Shown: piece after piece, positions 20,004 to 30,430 of the stretch
How positions within the stretch are numbered: position 1 is the stretch's first letter
Layout of the letters: the number at the start of each line of letters is the position of its first letter
Assembly: GCF_036924535.1 (NCBI RefSeq)
Contig: NZ_JAZHRT010000001.1
Span: 558,001 to 622,000, forward strand
Length of the DNA stretch: 64,000 nucleotides
DNA from: Bradyrhizobium sp. AZCC 2262
GTDB lineage: Bacteria > Pseudomonadota > Alphaproteobacteria > Rhizobiales > Xanthobacteraceae
Direction of reading: 5' to 3'
Program-made: the position numbers and the translations under genes
The notes under the pieces: generated by a model
The model's input: only the letters and a program-made list of their open reading frames with translations
What the model was told of the DNA's origin: nothing
Databases searched by the model: none

Positions 20004-20462
20004 ATGTGGATCATCGCCCCCTTGTTATGTGGCCTGATCTTCGGTGCGGGCCTGCTGATTTCAGGCATGGTGCAGCCGACCAAGGTTTTGGGCTTTCTGG
20101 ACATCTTCGGCGTGTGGGACCCGAGCCTCGCCGCGGTGATGGCCGCGGCGCTCGCAGTGTCGGTGCCCGGCTTCAGGCTGGCTGATCGCGGTGCGCAGCC
20201 GTGGTTTGCCGGGCAATATTTTCGGCCGGGGAAATCGGGGATCGATCTGCCGCTGGTCACGGGCGCAGCGCTATTCGGAATCGGTTGGGGGCTGGTTGGA
20301 TTGTGCCCGGGACCGGCTTTGGAGAGCCTGGCGACGCTGTCGCCCGGTGTGATCGTCTTTGTCGTCGCGATGGCCGCCGGTATGGTAGCGCACGACGCGT
20401 GGCAACAGCCGCGGCTGACGGCGCAACGCGACCGGCAGCTTGCGAGCGCGACGGATGGCTGA
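20004..20462 (+). CDS. YeeE/YedE-related membrane protein (second half, DUF6691-like)
   Basis: A 152-residue membrane protein with four hydrophobic segments. It has the second-half signature FGAGLLISGMVQPTKVLGFLD near the N-terminus and GWGLVGLCPGPALESL (about 92-107) with its conserved cysteine. It starts 3 bases after the preceding gene, so translation is probably coupled and the two products likely form one sulfur-compound channel. No sulfurtransferase gene is adjacent to say more about the substrate. Confidence 0.87.
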   Translation: MWIIAPLLCGLIFGAGLLISGMVQPTKVLGFLDIFGVWDPSLAAVMAAALAVSVPGFRLADRGAQPWFAGQYFRPGKSGIDLPLVTGAALFGIGWGLVGLCPGPALESLATLSPGVIVFVVAMAAGMVAHDAWQQPRLTAQRDRQLASATDG

Positions 20463-20504
20463 GATGGCGGCCGCAGATCAATCCGCGACCGCAAACTCAT
20501 CCGG

Positions 20505-21296
20505 CTAATTCTGATTGGTGAACAGCCCGCGCGGCTGATAAGACTGCCGCGGCTGATAATAGTAGCCCTGCGGCGCCGGCGCGGAGCCGCGGTCGTCGTA
20601 ATATTGCTGCTGCGGCTGCTGCTGCTGATAGGCCTGGGTGTCGTAGACGCGGCGGCCCGGCGCCGGATAGCGCGCCTCGTTCGAAGAACCATCGGCCGGA
20701 TAGATGTAGCCATCGTCGGCCCGCGCCTGCGGCGCCACGCGCTGCTGTTGCGGCGTGATCACGATGGGATCGCCGGCCGCGGAATCATATTGCTGCTCAT
20801 ATTGCGGTTGCGGGGCGCGGCGTGCCACGGCCGTATTGGCGCGCCGCGGATTGCGCGCCAGCGCCACCTGGGAGGAGCCGGTCAGCGTCACCGTGGTGTT
20901 GAGCACGCCTTGCTCCTGCACCAGCGCGTAGAGCCTGGAGGCATTCTCGCGCGACAGACGCACGCAGCCATGCGAGGCCGGGCTGCCGAGACGGTTGACG
21001 GAATCGGTGCCATGAATGGCGTGGCCGATCTTCGTGAAAAAGATCGAGTGGGGCATCGGCGCGTCGTCGAATTCCTTGGAATAGTGGTCCTCTTCCATCC
21101 GGAAGGCGCGGAAGCTGCCGTTCGGCGTCTCATAGGAGGGGATGCCTGACGACACCGGCCAGCGGTAACGCTCGACGCCGTCGACGGCGACGGTCATCCG
21201 CTGGTTATCCTTGTCGACGGTGATGGCGACCTTGGCTTGGGCTGCACCCGAGGCAAACAGCGCCAGGGCGGTGACGGCAATGAGGAAGGAACGCAT
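20505..21296 (-). CDS. L,D-transpeptidase (YkuD) with Gln/Tyr-rich tail
   Basis: A 263-residue periplasmic enzyme that makes 3-3 peptidoglycan cross-links or attaches proteins to peptidoglycan. It has a signal peptide (MRSFLIAVTALALFASGAAQA). The YkuD domain carries the catalytic motif HAIHGTDSVNRLGSPASHGC followed by VRLS (Cys about residue 111). The last 110 residues are low complexity, rich in Gln, Tyr and Pro (YEQQYDSAAG, YQQQQPQQQYYDD) and likely disordered. Length of the catalytic part is normal. Monocistronic. Confidence 0.92.
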   Translation of the reverse strand: MRSFLIAVTALALFASGAAQAKVAITVDKDNQRMTVAVDGVERYRWPVSSGIPSYETPNGSFRAFRMEEDHYSKEFDDAPMPHSIFFTKIGHAIHGTDSVNRLGSPASHGCVRLSRENASRLYALVQEQGVLNTTVTLTGSSQVALARNPRRANTAVARRAPQPQYEQQYDSAAGDPIVITPQQQRVAPQARADDGYIYPADGSSNEARYPAPGRRVYDTQAYQQQQPQQQYYDDRGSAPAPQGYYYQPRQSYQPRGLFTNQN

Positions 21297-21497
21297 TTAC
21301 CTTTGGCCTCCAAGCCCCTGTACTAAAGTTGCCGGCTCTTCGTCCCTCGGCATCTACTATGCCCGGAAACTGGTACTGGTTCCAGTGGCCTGCGCCGCAA
21401 TCGTTAACGCCCCCGGCGGCGCAAACAAGGCGGTAGGACGGCGCGGGCGGGCTGTGGCGCTGACTTTTTCGCGAGCGGCGGGGCCTGGCTTTAGGTC

Positions 21498-21575
21498 GTC
21501 ATTCCGGGGCGTGCAAAGCACGAACCCGGAATCTCGAGATTCCGGGTTCGGCTCTGCGAGCCGCCCCGGAATGAC
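21498..21575. repeat. Palindromic repeat, family A copy 4
   Basis: A 78-base copy (GTCATTCCGG to CCGGAATGAC, core GAATCTCGAGATTC) 8 bases beyond the stop of the ABC permease gene. It may serve as that operon's terminator. Confidence 0.9.
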
Positions 21576-21583
21576 GCTTCGCG

Positions 21584-22341
21584 TTAGTTCTTCAGCCGGT
21601 AACCGGTGCGGAAAATCCACCACACCAGGGTCATGCAGATGGCGAGGAAGCCGAGCGTCATGCCGAGGCTCAGAGCCACGCTGACGTCGGCGATCTCGTA
21701 AAAACTCCAGCGGAAGCCGGAGATCAGATAGACCACCGGATTGAGCATCGTGATGGTGCGCCAGCCCGAGGGCAGCATGTTCACCGAGTAGAAGCTGCCG
21801 CCGAGGAAGGTCAGCGGCGTCACGATGAGCATCGGGATCATCTGCAGCTTTTCGAAACCGTCGGCCCAGATGCCGATGATGAAGCCGAACAGGCTGAAGG
21901 TCACGGCCGTCAGCACCAGGAAGGTCAGCATCCACCAGGGGTGAAGGATGTGCAGCGGCACGAACAGCGCGGCGGTAGCGAGAATGATCAGGCCGAGGAT
22001 GATGGATTTGGTCGCCGCCGCCCCGACATAACCGATCACGATTTCGAGATAGGAAATCGGCGCCGACAATATTTCATAAATGGTGCCGACGAATTTCGGA
22101 AAATAGATGCCGAACGAGGCATTGGCGATGCTCTGCGTCAGGACGGACAGCATCACCAGCCCCGGCACGATGAAGGTGCCGTAGCTGACGCCCTCGACCT
22201 CGGTGATGCGCGAGCCGATCGCGGCGCCGAACACTACGAAATAGAGCGAGGTGGAGACCACCGGCGAGACGATGCTCTGCAGCAGCGTGCGCCAGGTGCG
22301 GGCCATTTCGAACAGGTAGATGGCGCGGATCGCACGGTAAT

Positions 22342-22345
<4 letters not shown>
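21584..22345 (-). CDS. ABC-2 type transporter permease
   Basis: A 253-residue inner-membrane permease with six hydrophobic segments, starting [20 protein letters not shown]. It belongs to the ABC-2 family (YadH/NodJ-like), which exports lipids, polysaccharides or drugs. The ATG overlaps the stop of the ATPase gene by 4 bases (ATGA), so the pair is translationally coupled and forms one exporter. The longer frame upstream is only the shadow of the ATPase. The substrate is unknown. Confidence 0.9.
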
Positions 22346-23274
<929 letters not shown>

Positions 23275-23483
23275 GGCAGTCTGAAATGGAAATGGGGCGA
23301 ACGACACAGCGGCGCTTTCAGCCGGATCGGCGCGGGAGAGGGTGGGAACCGGGAGATAGGAACGCGGAAGGCCTTCCGCAATGCGTAGGATCGAGAAAAG
23401 CGCCTACTCCGCGGCGTGAGCGCGCGCGGGTAAGCCGATCGGACCTGCGCAACGCTAGGCAATGGTCAAATCATTAACGTTGT

Positions 23484-23804
23484 TTACGCCACCTCGTTTG
23501 CCTTCGCGAGGGCGCGACGAACAGCTTTGGGCTCATTCTTGATGACGCTAATAAGCGTGCGGGCTGCGCCGGAAGGGCGGCGCGTACCAAGCTCCCACTT
23601 CCGTACAGTTCCGACTCCCGTTCCGATCAGGGCGGCGAACTCGTCCTGTGACAGACCGAGCATTAGCCGTGCTTCGCGGGCTTCGGTTTCCTTTGGAGTG
23701 ACACGATGCACAATTGCCTTTGTCGTCTTTCCCGAAGCATGATTGTGCGCCTCGCGTAGACTCGCGCGAATGTCGTCGGCAAGCCGGCTGCTCTTGCGCG
23801 TCAT
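23484..23804 (-). CDS. XRE-family antitoxin of RelE/HigB-like pair
   Basis: A 106-residue protein with a C-terminal helix-turn-helix (LMLGLSQDEFAALIGTGVGTVRKWE, about 48-72) of the XRE/HigA type, followed by GTRRPSGAARTLISVI. The N-terminal 40 residues are the likely toxin-binding part. Its ATG at 23804 overlaps the stop of the toxin gene by 4 bases (ATGA); a start at 23816 is also possible. The toxin-first order is that of higBA-type loci. Such antitoxins normally repress their own operon. Confidence 0.85.
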   Translation of the reverse strand: MTRKSSRLADDIRASLREAHNHASGKTTKAIVHRVTPKETEAREARLMLGLSQDEFAALIGTGVGTVRKWELGTRRPSGAARTLISVIKNEPKAVRRALAKANEVA

Positions 23805-24148
23805 TTTTCTTTCCATTGCCTCACGATCTCCCTCATAGAGGCCGCAAATTCTCGCTTTTCAGCAATCGTCAGATCGCTCTTTTCATTTTTCGCATAAAGT
23901 GCCAGCAGCAGAATTGGAAAATCCTCGTTGTAGAAATAGTAGACGACTCGTGTGCCGCCTCGCTTGCCGATGCCGTCACGTCCAATACGGACTTTTCTTA
24001 ATCCGCCAGAACCCGGAATAATGTCGCCGCATGTCGGCTCGTAAGCAACCAGGTCAATGACGGCGTCGCGCTGTCCGGCCGTCAACAGCTCGCTAGCGCG
24101 CCGGCGATATCCTGCAAATTCGATCACCGAAACGGGGCGCTTAGCCAT
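23801..24148 (-). CDS. RelE/HigB-like type II toxin
   Basis: A 115-residue basic protein with the RelE-fold pattern: LVAYEPTCGDIIPGSGGLRKVRIGRDG, then GGTRVVYYFYNEDFPILLLALYAKNEKSDLT and EKREFA. Members are ribosome-dependent mRNA nucleases inhibited by the linked antitoxin. The start MAKRPVSVIEF at 24148 is preferred over 24166. It leads a two-gene operon with the antitoxin. The locus sits between the ABC exporter and pcrA without other mobile signatures. Confidence 0.87.
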   Translation of the reverse strand: MAKRPVSVIEFAGYRRRASELLTAGQRDAVIDLVAYEPTCGDIIPGSGGLRKVRIGRDGIGKRGGTRVVYYFYNEDFPILLLALYAKNEKSDLTIAEKREFAASMREIVRQWKEK

Positions 24149-24201
24149 CCTGCGATGATACCCCAATGGGGCTTAGATCGCAAGGGTCCTGCGCCCGGCC
24201 G

Positions 24202-26817
24202 TTACACCCGCTCCACAAAACTATCGACCACCTTCTTCTCACCGGCCTTTTCGAACGCAATCGTCAGCTTGTTGCCGTCGATCTTCACCACGTTGCCGTA
24301 GCCGAATTTCTGGTGAAACACGCGGTCGTCGAGCGAGAACTCGGAAACCGTGCCGGTGGATTTCGCGACCAGTTCGCCTTCGATCACCATCGGGCCGCGC
24401 TTGTTGCGCGAGAAGCCGCCGCCCGAGAAGGTATCGCCGCGCGAGCCTGAAAATGACGACTGGCTTTCTTCGAAACCGCCGCGGGCCTGTCCGCGACCGC
24501 CCTGGCCGCGGTTGCGGTTGGCCTGCGCGCGCTGCCAGCCCGGCGTGGTGTAGCTGGAGCCGAAGGATTCGACATTGTCGAAGCGCGACGGGCCGTAGCC
24601 GCCGCTGCCGCCCCAGCCGCCGCCGCCTTTCGATTCCGTGATCTCGACATTGGCTGACGGCAGTTCATCGAGGAAGCGCGACGGGATCGTGGTCGACCAC
24701 GTGCCATGGATGCGGCGGTTGGTGGCGAAATAGAGCTTGGCGCGGCGGCGCGCGCGGGTCAGGCCGACATGAGCGAGGCGCCGCTCTTCTTCGAGGCCGG
24801 CGCGGCCCTGTTCGTCCAGCGTGCGCTGACTCGGGAACAGGCCTTCTTCCCAGCCGGGCAGGAACACGTTGTCGAATTCGAGTCCCTTGGCCGAATGCAG
24901 CGTCATCAGCGACACGGCTTCTTCCTCGGCGCCGCCGTCGCGATCCATCACCAGCGAGATGTGTTCGAGAAACCCCTGCAGATTCTCGAACTCCTCCATC
25001 GAGCGCACCAGTTCCTTCAAGTTATCCAGCCGGCCCGCGGCGTCGGCGGAGCGGTCCTTCTGCCACATCTCGGTGTAGCCGCTCTCGTCGAGCACGATTT
25101 CGGCCAGATCCGTATGCGCGGTGACCTCGCGCTGGGCGCGCCAGCGGTCGAAATGCGCGACGAGGTCGCGCAGGCTCCCGCGCGCCTTCGGCTTCAGTTC
25201 GTCGGTCTCGACCACGGCGCGCGCCGCCTCGAACAAGGGAATGCGGCGCTTGCGGGCGTGGTCGTGCAGCATCTGCACGGTGGCGTCGCCAAGCCCGCGC
25301 TTCGGGACATTGATGATGCGCTCGAAGGCAAGGTCGTCGGCGGGCGAATTGATCGTGCGCAAATAGGCCAGCGCGTCACGGATTTCGGCGCGCTCATAAA
25401 ACCTCGGACCGCCGATCACGCGATAGGGCAGGCCGAGTGTCACAAAACGATCTTCGAACTCGCGCATCTGGAACGAGGCCCGCACCAGGATCGCAACCTC
25501 ATTGAGGTTTTCACGAGCGCGCTGCAGCTCCTCGATCTCCTCGCCGATGGCGCGGGCTTCCTCTTCAGAATCCCAGGAGCCGGTGACGGTGACCTTCTCG
25601 CCGTCGACATCCTCGGTGCGCAGCGTCTTGCCGAGCCGGCCTTCATTGTGCGCGATCAGATGCGAGGCGGCGGCGAGGATGTGACCGGTCGAACGGTAAT
25701 TGCGTTCGAGGCGAATGACCTTGGCGCCGGGAAAATCGTGCTCGAAGCGCAGGATGTTGTCGACCTCCGCGCCGCGCCAGCCATAGATCGACTGGTCGTC
25801 GTCGCCGACGCAGCAGATGTTTTTGGAGGGGGAGGAGGGCGGCGGGGCCGCAGTCTCAGTCATTCCGGGATGCGCTGAAAGCGCAGACCCGGAATCTCGA
25901 GCTGAGTCCTCTTCATCTCGAGATTCCGGGTTCACGCCTTCGGCGTGCCCCGGAATGACGGGAGCTCCCGGAATGATGGCCGAGAGCGGCGCGCCCGGCC
26001 GCGACGGCGCCTGCGACAACAGCCGCAGCCAGAGATATTGCGCGACGTTGGTATCCTGATATTCGTCGACCAGAATGAACTTGAACCGGTTCTGGTACTG
26101 CCGCAGCACGTCGGGATGCTCGCGGAACAGCCGGATGTTCTCCAGCAGCAGGTCACCGAAATCGGCGGCGTTGAGAATCTTCAGCCGCTCCTGGTAGCTG
26201 GCGTAGAGTTTTCCGCCCTTGCCATTGCCAAACATCGCGGCCTCGCCTGCCGGCACCTGCGAAGGCGTCAGCCCGCGATTCTTCCAGCCGTCGATCAGCC
26301 CGGCCAGCATGCGTGCGGGCCAGCGCTTGTCGTCGATGCTCTCGGCCTGCAGGAGCTGCTTGAGCAGTCGCACCTGATCGTCGACATCGAGCACGGTGAA
26401 ATTGGATTTGAGCTGCACCAGCTCCGCATGGAAGCGCAGGATGCGTCCGCCGATCGAGTGGAAGGTGCCGAGCCACGGCATGCCCTCCACGGCCTGGCCG
26501 AGCATCTGGCCGAGGCGCAGCTTCATCTCTCGCGCCGCCTTGTTGGTGAAGGTCACCGACAGGATTTCATGCGGCCGCGCCCGGCCCTGGCTCAGGATGT
26601 GGGCGATCCGCGTGGTCAGCACGCGCGTCTTGCCGGTGCCGGCGCCGGCGAGCACCAGGACCGGGCCGTCCAGCGTCACGACCGCGTCGCGCTGTTCGGG
26701 ATTGAGGCCGTTGAGATATTGCGGGCCGGCTGCGGCCCGCGCACGCGCGGCGATGCCGCCAGCCGCTGGCTGGTGCTCGGGGACGCCGTGATGGGGCAGT
26801 TTGCTCGGCTCGGTCAT
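24202..26817 (-). CDS. pcrA: UvrD/PcrA-type DNA helicase with in-frame repeat insertion
   Basis: An 871-residue superfamily 1 helicase acting in repair and removal of RNA polymerase or RecA from DNA. Motif I is AGAGTGKT (57-64), motif II VDEYQDTN (about 247-254), motif III GDDDQSIYGWRG (about 337-348) and motif IV onward as expected (VHNEGRLGK-like, LMTLHSAKGLEFDNVF). Between motifs II and III lie about 80 residues instead of roughly 25, and part of this (about 287-320) is encoded by a family A palindromic repeat. The C-terminal 150 residues are Gly/Arg-rich with a final Tudor-like segment (DDRVFHQKFGYGNVVKIDG). The start is at MTEPSKLP. Confidence 0.93.
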   Translation of the reverse strand: MTEPSKLPHHGVPEHQPAAGGIAARARAAAGPQYLNGLNPEQRDAVVTLDGPVLVLAGAGTGKTRVLTTRIAHILSQGRARPHEILSVTFTNKAAREMKLRLGQMLGQAVEGMPWLGTFHSIGGRILRFHAELVQLKSNFTVLDVDDQVRLLKQLLQAESIDDKRWPARMLAGLIDGWKNRGLTPSQVPAGEAAMFGNGKGGKLYASYQERLKILNAADFGDLLLENIRLFREHPDVLRQYQNRFKFILVDEYQDTNVAQYLWLRLLSQAPSRPGAPLSAIIPGAPVIPGHAEGVNPESRDEEDSARDSGSALSAHPGMTETAAPPPSSPSKNICCVGDDDQSIYGWRGAEVDNILRFEHDFPGAKVIRLERNYRSTGHILAAASHLIAHNEGRLGKTLRTEDVDGEKVTVTGSWDSEEEARAIGEEIEELQRARENLNEVAILVRASFQMREFEDRFVTLGLPYRVIGGPRFYERAEIRDALAYLRTINSPADDLAFERIINVPKRGLGDATVQMLHDHARKRRIPLFEAARAVVETDELKPKARGSLRDLVAHFDRWRAQREVTAHTDLAEIVLDESGYTEMWQKDRSADAAGRLDNLKELVRSMEEFENLQGFLEHISLVMDRDGGAEEEAVSLMTLHSAKGLEFDNVFLPGWEEGLFPSQRTLDEQGRAGLEEERRLAHVGLTRARRRAKLYFATNRRIHGTWSTTIPSRFLDELPSANVEITESKGGGGWGGSGGYGPSRFDNVESFGSSYTTPGWQRAQANRNRGQGGRGQARGGFEESQSSFSGSRGDTFSGGGFSRNKRGPMVIEGELVAKSTGTVSEFSLDDRVFHQKFGYGNVVKIDGNKLTIAFEKAGEKKVVDSFVERV
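25859..25959. repeat. Palindromic repeat, family A copy 5, inside the helicase gene
   Basis: A 101-base copy (GTCATTCCGG to CCGGAATGAC) with a 23-base longer centre than the intergenic copies. It lies wholly inside the helicase coding region and stays in frame, adding residues about 287-320 (including GHAEGVNPESRDEEDSARD). All other copies here are intergenic. Confidence 0.92.
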
Positions 26818-27105
26818 GCTCGAATCGTGTTGGCCCCACGATGGCACCGTGAGGCGGTAAAGGGGAGCCTTCATAGCAGGGATTGAAGGCCATATAGGGC
26901 CTGTCCGCCCGTTTTGACAGGTTTATCCCGACCCGTTTGCCGGCTTGATTTCTCAGCTTTGCGGCGATTTTGTTCCGCTGGAATCGTCAAATTTCGCGGT
27001 TTCGTCGCCAGGAACCTTCGTTTCCGGGCCGGATTGTCCTGTCAGTCGGTGCGCGACGCTGCAGTCGCCGGCATCGCGAGAGCAACAGCCAATTGAGGTC
27101 GTGTC

Positions 27106-27279
27106 ATGCTGAGCTGGGTCCTTACGTTTCTGGTCGTCGCGTTGATTGCGGGTGTTCTGGGCTTCGGCGGTATCGCTGGCGCGTCCGTCGAAATCGCCAA
27201 GGCGATTTTCTTTATCGCCGTGATCCTGTTTCTGATCTCGGCCGTGGTCGGACTGGTGCGTGGACGCAGCAACGTCTAG
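27106..27279 (+). CDS. DUF1328 small membrane protein
   Basis: A 57-residue protein with two hydrophobic helices (LTFLVVALIAGVLGFGG and IFFIAVILFLISAVVGLV) and a short basic tail RGRSNV. This matches the YtjA/DUF1328 family of tiny inner-membrane proteins of unknown role, often stress-induced in Rhizobiales. The ATG follows a GAGG with 7-8 base spacing. It lies alone between divergent pcrA and the convergent thioesterase. Confidence 0.85.
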   Translation: MLSWVLTFLVVALIAGVLGFGGIAGASVEIAKAIFFIAVILFLISAVVGLVRGRSNV

Positions 27280-27319
27280 CCGGCGCGGCTGACGCGCAAG
27301 AACTGGCGGCGACGGCCCG

Positions 27320-27874
27320 CTACGGAGCGTCACCGCCCGAACGCATCGCTATTTTCCGGGGCATCGTGACCTTGCGGCCGATGCCCTCGGGCCTCGGAAT
27401 GGCTGCATGCGCGCTCACGGCCGCTCGAATGCGGGCGTGAATGTCCGGCGGGAAGGGGGCAACTTTCCGCTCGTTCATGTTCACGTGGAGCGTCATGTTT
27501 TCAGAGGTGGCGGAGAGCCAGCCTTCGGTGGCGTGGCGCAGTTGTTCGAACGTATGCAGCCGCTTCTCATCGGTATCCAACAGATAAACCGAAATCTGAA
27601 CGGGGTCGCCGAGGTGAATCTCGCGCACGTACTGCACATGGCATTCGGCAGTGAAGGTCGAGCAGTGGCGTTCCTTCATGTAGGCCGGCCCGATCCCGAG
27701 CTGCAGCCACATTTCGTCGATCGCGCGGTCCATCATGACGTTGTAATAGGCCATGTTGAGATGGCCGTTATAGTCGATCCATTGCGGTTCGATCTGCATC
27801 ACCGAGGACAGGAACGGGGCCGGAGGTAACGGCATATCCTTCAAACGGTCCTCCGCGGCGGCATCGCTCGTCAT
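27320..27874 (-). CDS. Acyl-CoA thioesterase, hotdog fold
   Basis: A 184-residue cytosolic protein of the 4-hydroxybenzoyl-CoA thioesterase type. The segment QWIDYNGHLNMAYYNVMMDRAIDEM (about 36-60) carries the family Asp-x-x-x-His-like pattern, and the next strands (HCSTFTAECHVQYVREIHLGDPVQISVYLLD) match the hotdog core. It also resembles carnitine-related thioesterases. The start MTSDAAAEDRL at 27874 is preferred; the earlier frame overlaps the divergent gene's promoter. The gene is divergent from the FAD enzyme, 83 bases apart. Confidence 0.85.
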   Translation of the reverse strand: MTSDAAAEDRLKDMPLPPAPFLSSVMQIEPQWIDYNGHLNMAYYNVMMDRAIDEMWLQLGIGPAYMKERHCSTFTAECHVQYVREIHLGDPVQISVYLLDTDEKRLHTFEQLRHATEGWLSATSENMTLHVNMNERKVAPFPPDIHARIRAAVSAHAAIPRPEGIGRKVTMPRKIAMRSGGDAP

Positions 27875-27957
27875 CGTCCATCCCTTTGTTTTTGCGGGTC
27901 TCTTGACCCCCCTTATATCCTTTGCCACGGTCCGCTCAAATCCGGGAGGAATTTGCC

Positions 27958-29376
27958 GTGGCGACGACGATATCAGGTAGTGTGAAGCGGCCGGAGCCGC
28001 AGGCGCTGGCAAGCGGGATCGAGGCGTTGGCGGCGCGATTCGGCAACCGGCTGATTACCTCTTTAGCCGTGCGTGAGCAGCACGCCCATACCACCACCTG
28101 GCTGCCGACGCAGCCGCCGGACGCGGTGGTGATGGCGCAGGAAACTTCCGATATCCAGGACGTGGTCCGGATCTGCGCCAAACACTCTGTTCCCGTGATT
28201 GCCTTCGGCACCGGCACCTCGCTGGAGGGCCAGGTCAACGCGCCGGCCGGCGGCGTCTGCATCGATTTGCGCGACATGAACCGGATTCTTGAAGTTCATG
28301 CTGAGGATCTGGATTGCGTGATCCAGCCCGGCGTCACCCGCAAGGCTCTGAACGAGCATCTGCGCGACCAGGGATTGTTCTTCCCGATCGATCCCGGCGC
28401 CGACGCTTCGCTCGGCGGCATGACCTCGACGCGGGCGTCCGGGACCAACGCGGTGCGCTACGGCACCATGCGCGACAATGTGCTGGCGCTCAAAGTGGTG
28501 CGCGGCGACGGCGAGATCATCACGACCGGCACGCGGGCGAAAAAATCATCGGCCGGCTACGACCTGACGCATCTGTTCGTCGGCGCCGAAGGCACGCTCG
28601 GCATCATCTCCGAACTCACCATCAAGCTGCGCGGAATTCCCGAGACGATCGCCGCCGCCGCCTGTTCGTTCGAGACGGTGCGCGGCGCCTGTCAGGCCAC
28701 GATCCTGGCGATCCAGACCGGCATTCCGCTCGCGCGGATCGAACTGCTCAACGCCGAGCAGGTCCGCGCCTGCAATGCCTATTCGAAGCTGACCTTGCCG
28801 GAGACGCCGCTGCTGCTCTTGGAATTTCATGGCAGCGAGGTCGAGGTGGCCGAGCAGTCGAGGAATTTCAGCGAAATCGCCAAGGAATGCGGCGGTGGCG
28901 ATTTCACCTGGACCACCAAGCCCGAGGACCGCACCAAGCTGTGGCAGGCGCGGCACGACGCCTATTGGTCGGTCAAGGCGCTACGCCCCGGTGCGGGCGT
29001 GGTGGCGACCGACGTCTGTGTGCCGATCTCGCGGCTGGCCGATTGCGTTACCGAGACCGAGGACGACCTGAAACGGCTCGGCCTGCTGTCGCCGATCGTC
29101 GGCCATGTCGGCGACGGCAATTTCCACTGCTCGCTGGTCTGCGACGTCGACAACGCCGAAGAAATGGCCCGCGGCGAGGACTTCATGCATCGCCTGGTCG
29201 AGCGGGCGCAGTCGATGGGCGGCACCTGCACCGGCGAGCACGGCATCGGGCAGGGCAAGCAGAAATACCTCAAGGCCGAACTCGGCCCCGAGGCGATCGA
29301 CGCCATGCGCGCGCTGAAGCAGGCGCTCGATCCGCAGAACATTTTTAATCCCGGCAAGATCGTGCCGGTGGGGTAG
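27958..29376 (+). CDS. FAD-binding 2-hydroxyacid oxidoreductase, D-lactate dehydrogenase-like
   Basis: A 472-residue flavoenzyme of the GlcD/LDHD family that oxidises D-2-hydroxyacids to 2-oxoacids. The FAD-binding type 4 domain has VIAFGTGTSLEGQ and DPGADASLGGMTSTRASGTNAVRYG. The C-terminal domain has VGHVGDGNFHCS, with metal-binding-type histidines, and CTGEHGIGQGKQKYL. The start is a GTG because GGGAGGA lies 7 bases upstream; earlier in-frame codons have no ribosome site. The electron acceptor and true substrate cannot be read from sequence. Monocistronic. Confidence 0.93.
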   Translation: MATTISGSVKRPEPQALASGIEALAARFGNRLITSLAVREQHAHTTTWLPTQPPDAVVMAQETSDIQDVVRICAKHSVPVIAFGTGTSLEGQVNAPAGGVCIDLRDMNRILEVHAEDLDCVIQPGVTRKALNEHLRDQGLFFPIDPGADASLGGMTSTRASGTNAVRYGTMRDNVLALKVVRGDGEIITTGTRAKKSSAGYDLTHLFVGAEGTLGIISELTIKLRGIPETIAAAACSFETVRGACQATILAIQTGIPLARIELLNAEQVRACNAYSKLTLPETPLLLLEFHGSEVEVAEQSRNFSEIAKECGGGDFTWTTKPEDRTKLWQARHDAYWSVKALRPGAGVVATDVCVPISRLADCVTETEDDLKRLGLLSPIVGHVGDGNFHCSLVCDVDNAEEMARGEDFMHRLVERAQSMGGTCTGEHGIGQGKQKYLKAELGPEAIDAMRALKQALDPQNIFNPGKIVPVG

Positions 29377-29422
29377 GGGATGGACTCGCTAACGCGGAGC
29401 GGACGTCGGCGGCGACGCGCCT

Positions 29423-30370
29423 TCATTGAAGGGATGTTCTTGCCGCTTCCTTGACAACCCAGTCAACAAACAGTGCGACACGCTTGTCATTCGCCAGCGC
29501 GGCAGGCCAGCGGATGACGTGCGCCTTGCTGGACGTCATATCCCAGTTTGGCGACACGACGCGGCAAAGCCGCTTTTCCGCGAGTGCATCATGAACAAGC
29601 AAAGACCGGGCTAGAACGACGCCGCTACCCTGCAAGGCGGCAGCGATTGCCGTACCGAGATTATCGAAGCGAAGCCCGCCCTGAATGGGAGCCGTGACGC
29701 CCAGCCGCTCGAACCACACCGGCCACGACCATTCCGCGCCGTCGTTCCGGCCAACGAGGCCCTTGTGCAGTATTGGTAAAGTGCCGAGCACATGCGGCTC
29801 GCGCAATGGCCGTCCACGCGGCAGCAGAGACGGGATCGCAACCGGGAAAACCATCTCGTCGAACAGCAAGCGTTGGGTCGACGTGGCCCGCGCGCCAACC
29901 TTGGGAAGCCATCGGATCTGCACGTCGAGATCGAGGGCGCGCGCTTGAACATCGCTTTCGATGATGCAGAGTTCGATCGCAATATCGGGATATGCTGACG
30001 CAAACGCCGTCAGACGCCGTACCAGCCAGTAGTTCGCAAGGGCGGAGCCGAGTCCGATCTTGAGTGTCACCGGCCGCACCGACGCACGCGAGCGGGCGCG
30101 TAGCTCTGCCATCTCGTCAAGCATCCGCCCCAGTCCCTCGGCCAAGGTAACGCCAGCTGCGGTCGGCAACAGACCGCCTCCCGTACGATCAAGCAACCGC
30201 ACGCCCACAAAGCCCTCGAGTTTCTTCAGCCGATGGCTGATCGCGCTCTGCGTGAGCCCCAGCTCGCCGGCCGCGCGCGTCATGCTGCGATGGCGCAGCG
30301 CCGCGTCGAACGCAATCAGGCCATCAAAAGGGGGAAGAGCACGCATGCCAGCACTATGAAGGATATTCAT
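29423..30370 (-). CDS. LysR-family transcriptional regulator
   Basis: A 315-residue regulator. The N-terminal winged helix reads FDGLIAFDAALRHRSMTRAAGELGLTQSAISHRLKKLEGFVGVRLLDR, the classic LysR pattern resembling GcvA. The periplasmic-binding-like effector domain follows. It is divergent from the MFS gene with only about 60 bases between starts, so it very likely regulates that transporter. The start (30370) is uncertain; 30346 is an alternative. The effector is unknown. Confidence 0.92.
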   Translation of the reverse strand: MNILHSAGMRALPPFDGLIAFDAALRHRSMTRAAGELGLTQSAISHRLKKLEGFVGVRLLDRTGGGLLPTAAGVTLAEGLGRMLDEMAELRARSRASVRPVTLKIGLGSALANYWLVRRLTAFASAYPDIAIELCIIESDVQARALDLDVQIRWLPKVGARATSTQRLLFDEMVFPVAIPSLLPRGRPLREPHVLGTLPILHKGLVGRNDGAEWSWPVWFERLGVTAPIQGGLRFDNLGTAIAAALQGSGVVLARSLLVHDALAEKRLCRVVSPNWDMTSSKAHVIRWPAALANDKRVALFVDWVVKEAARTSLQ

Positions 30371-30430
30371 GGCGATGTGAACAATTGGCGTTGGCAAAAA
30401 GCGGCAATCAAAGGCACGAGTAGCCGCACG

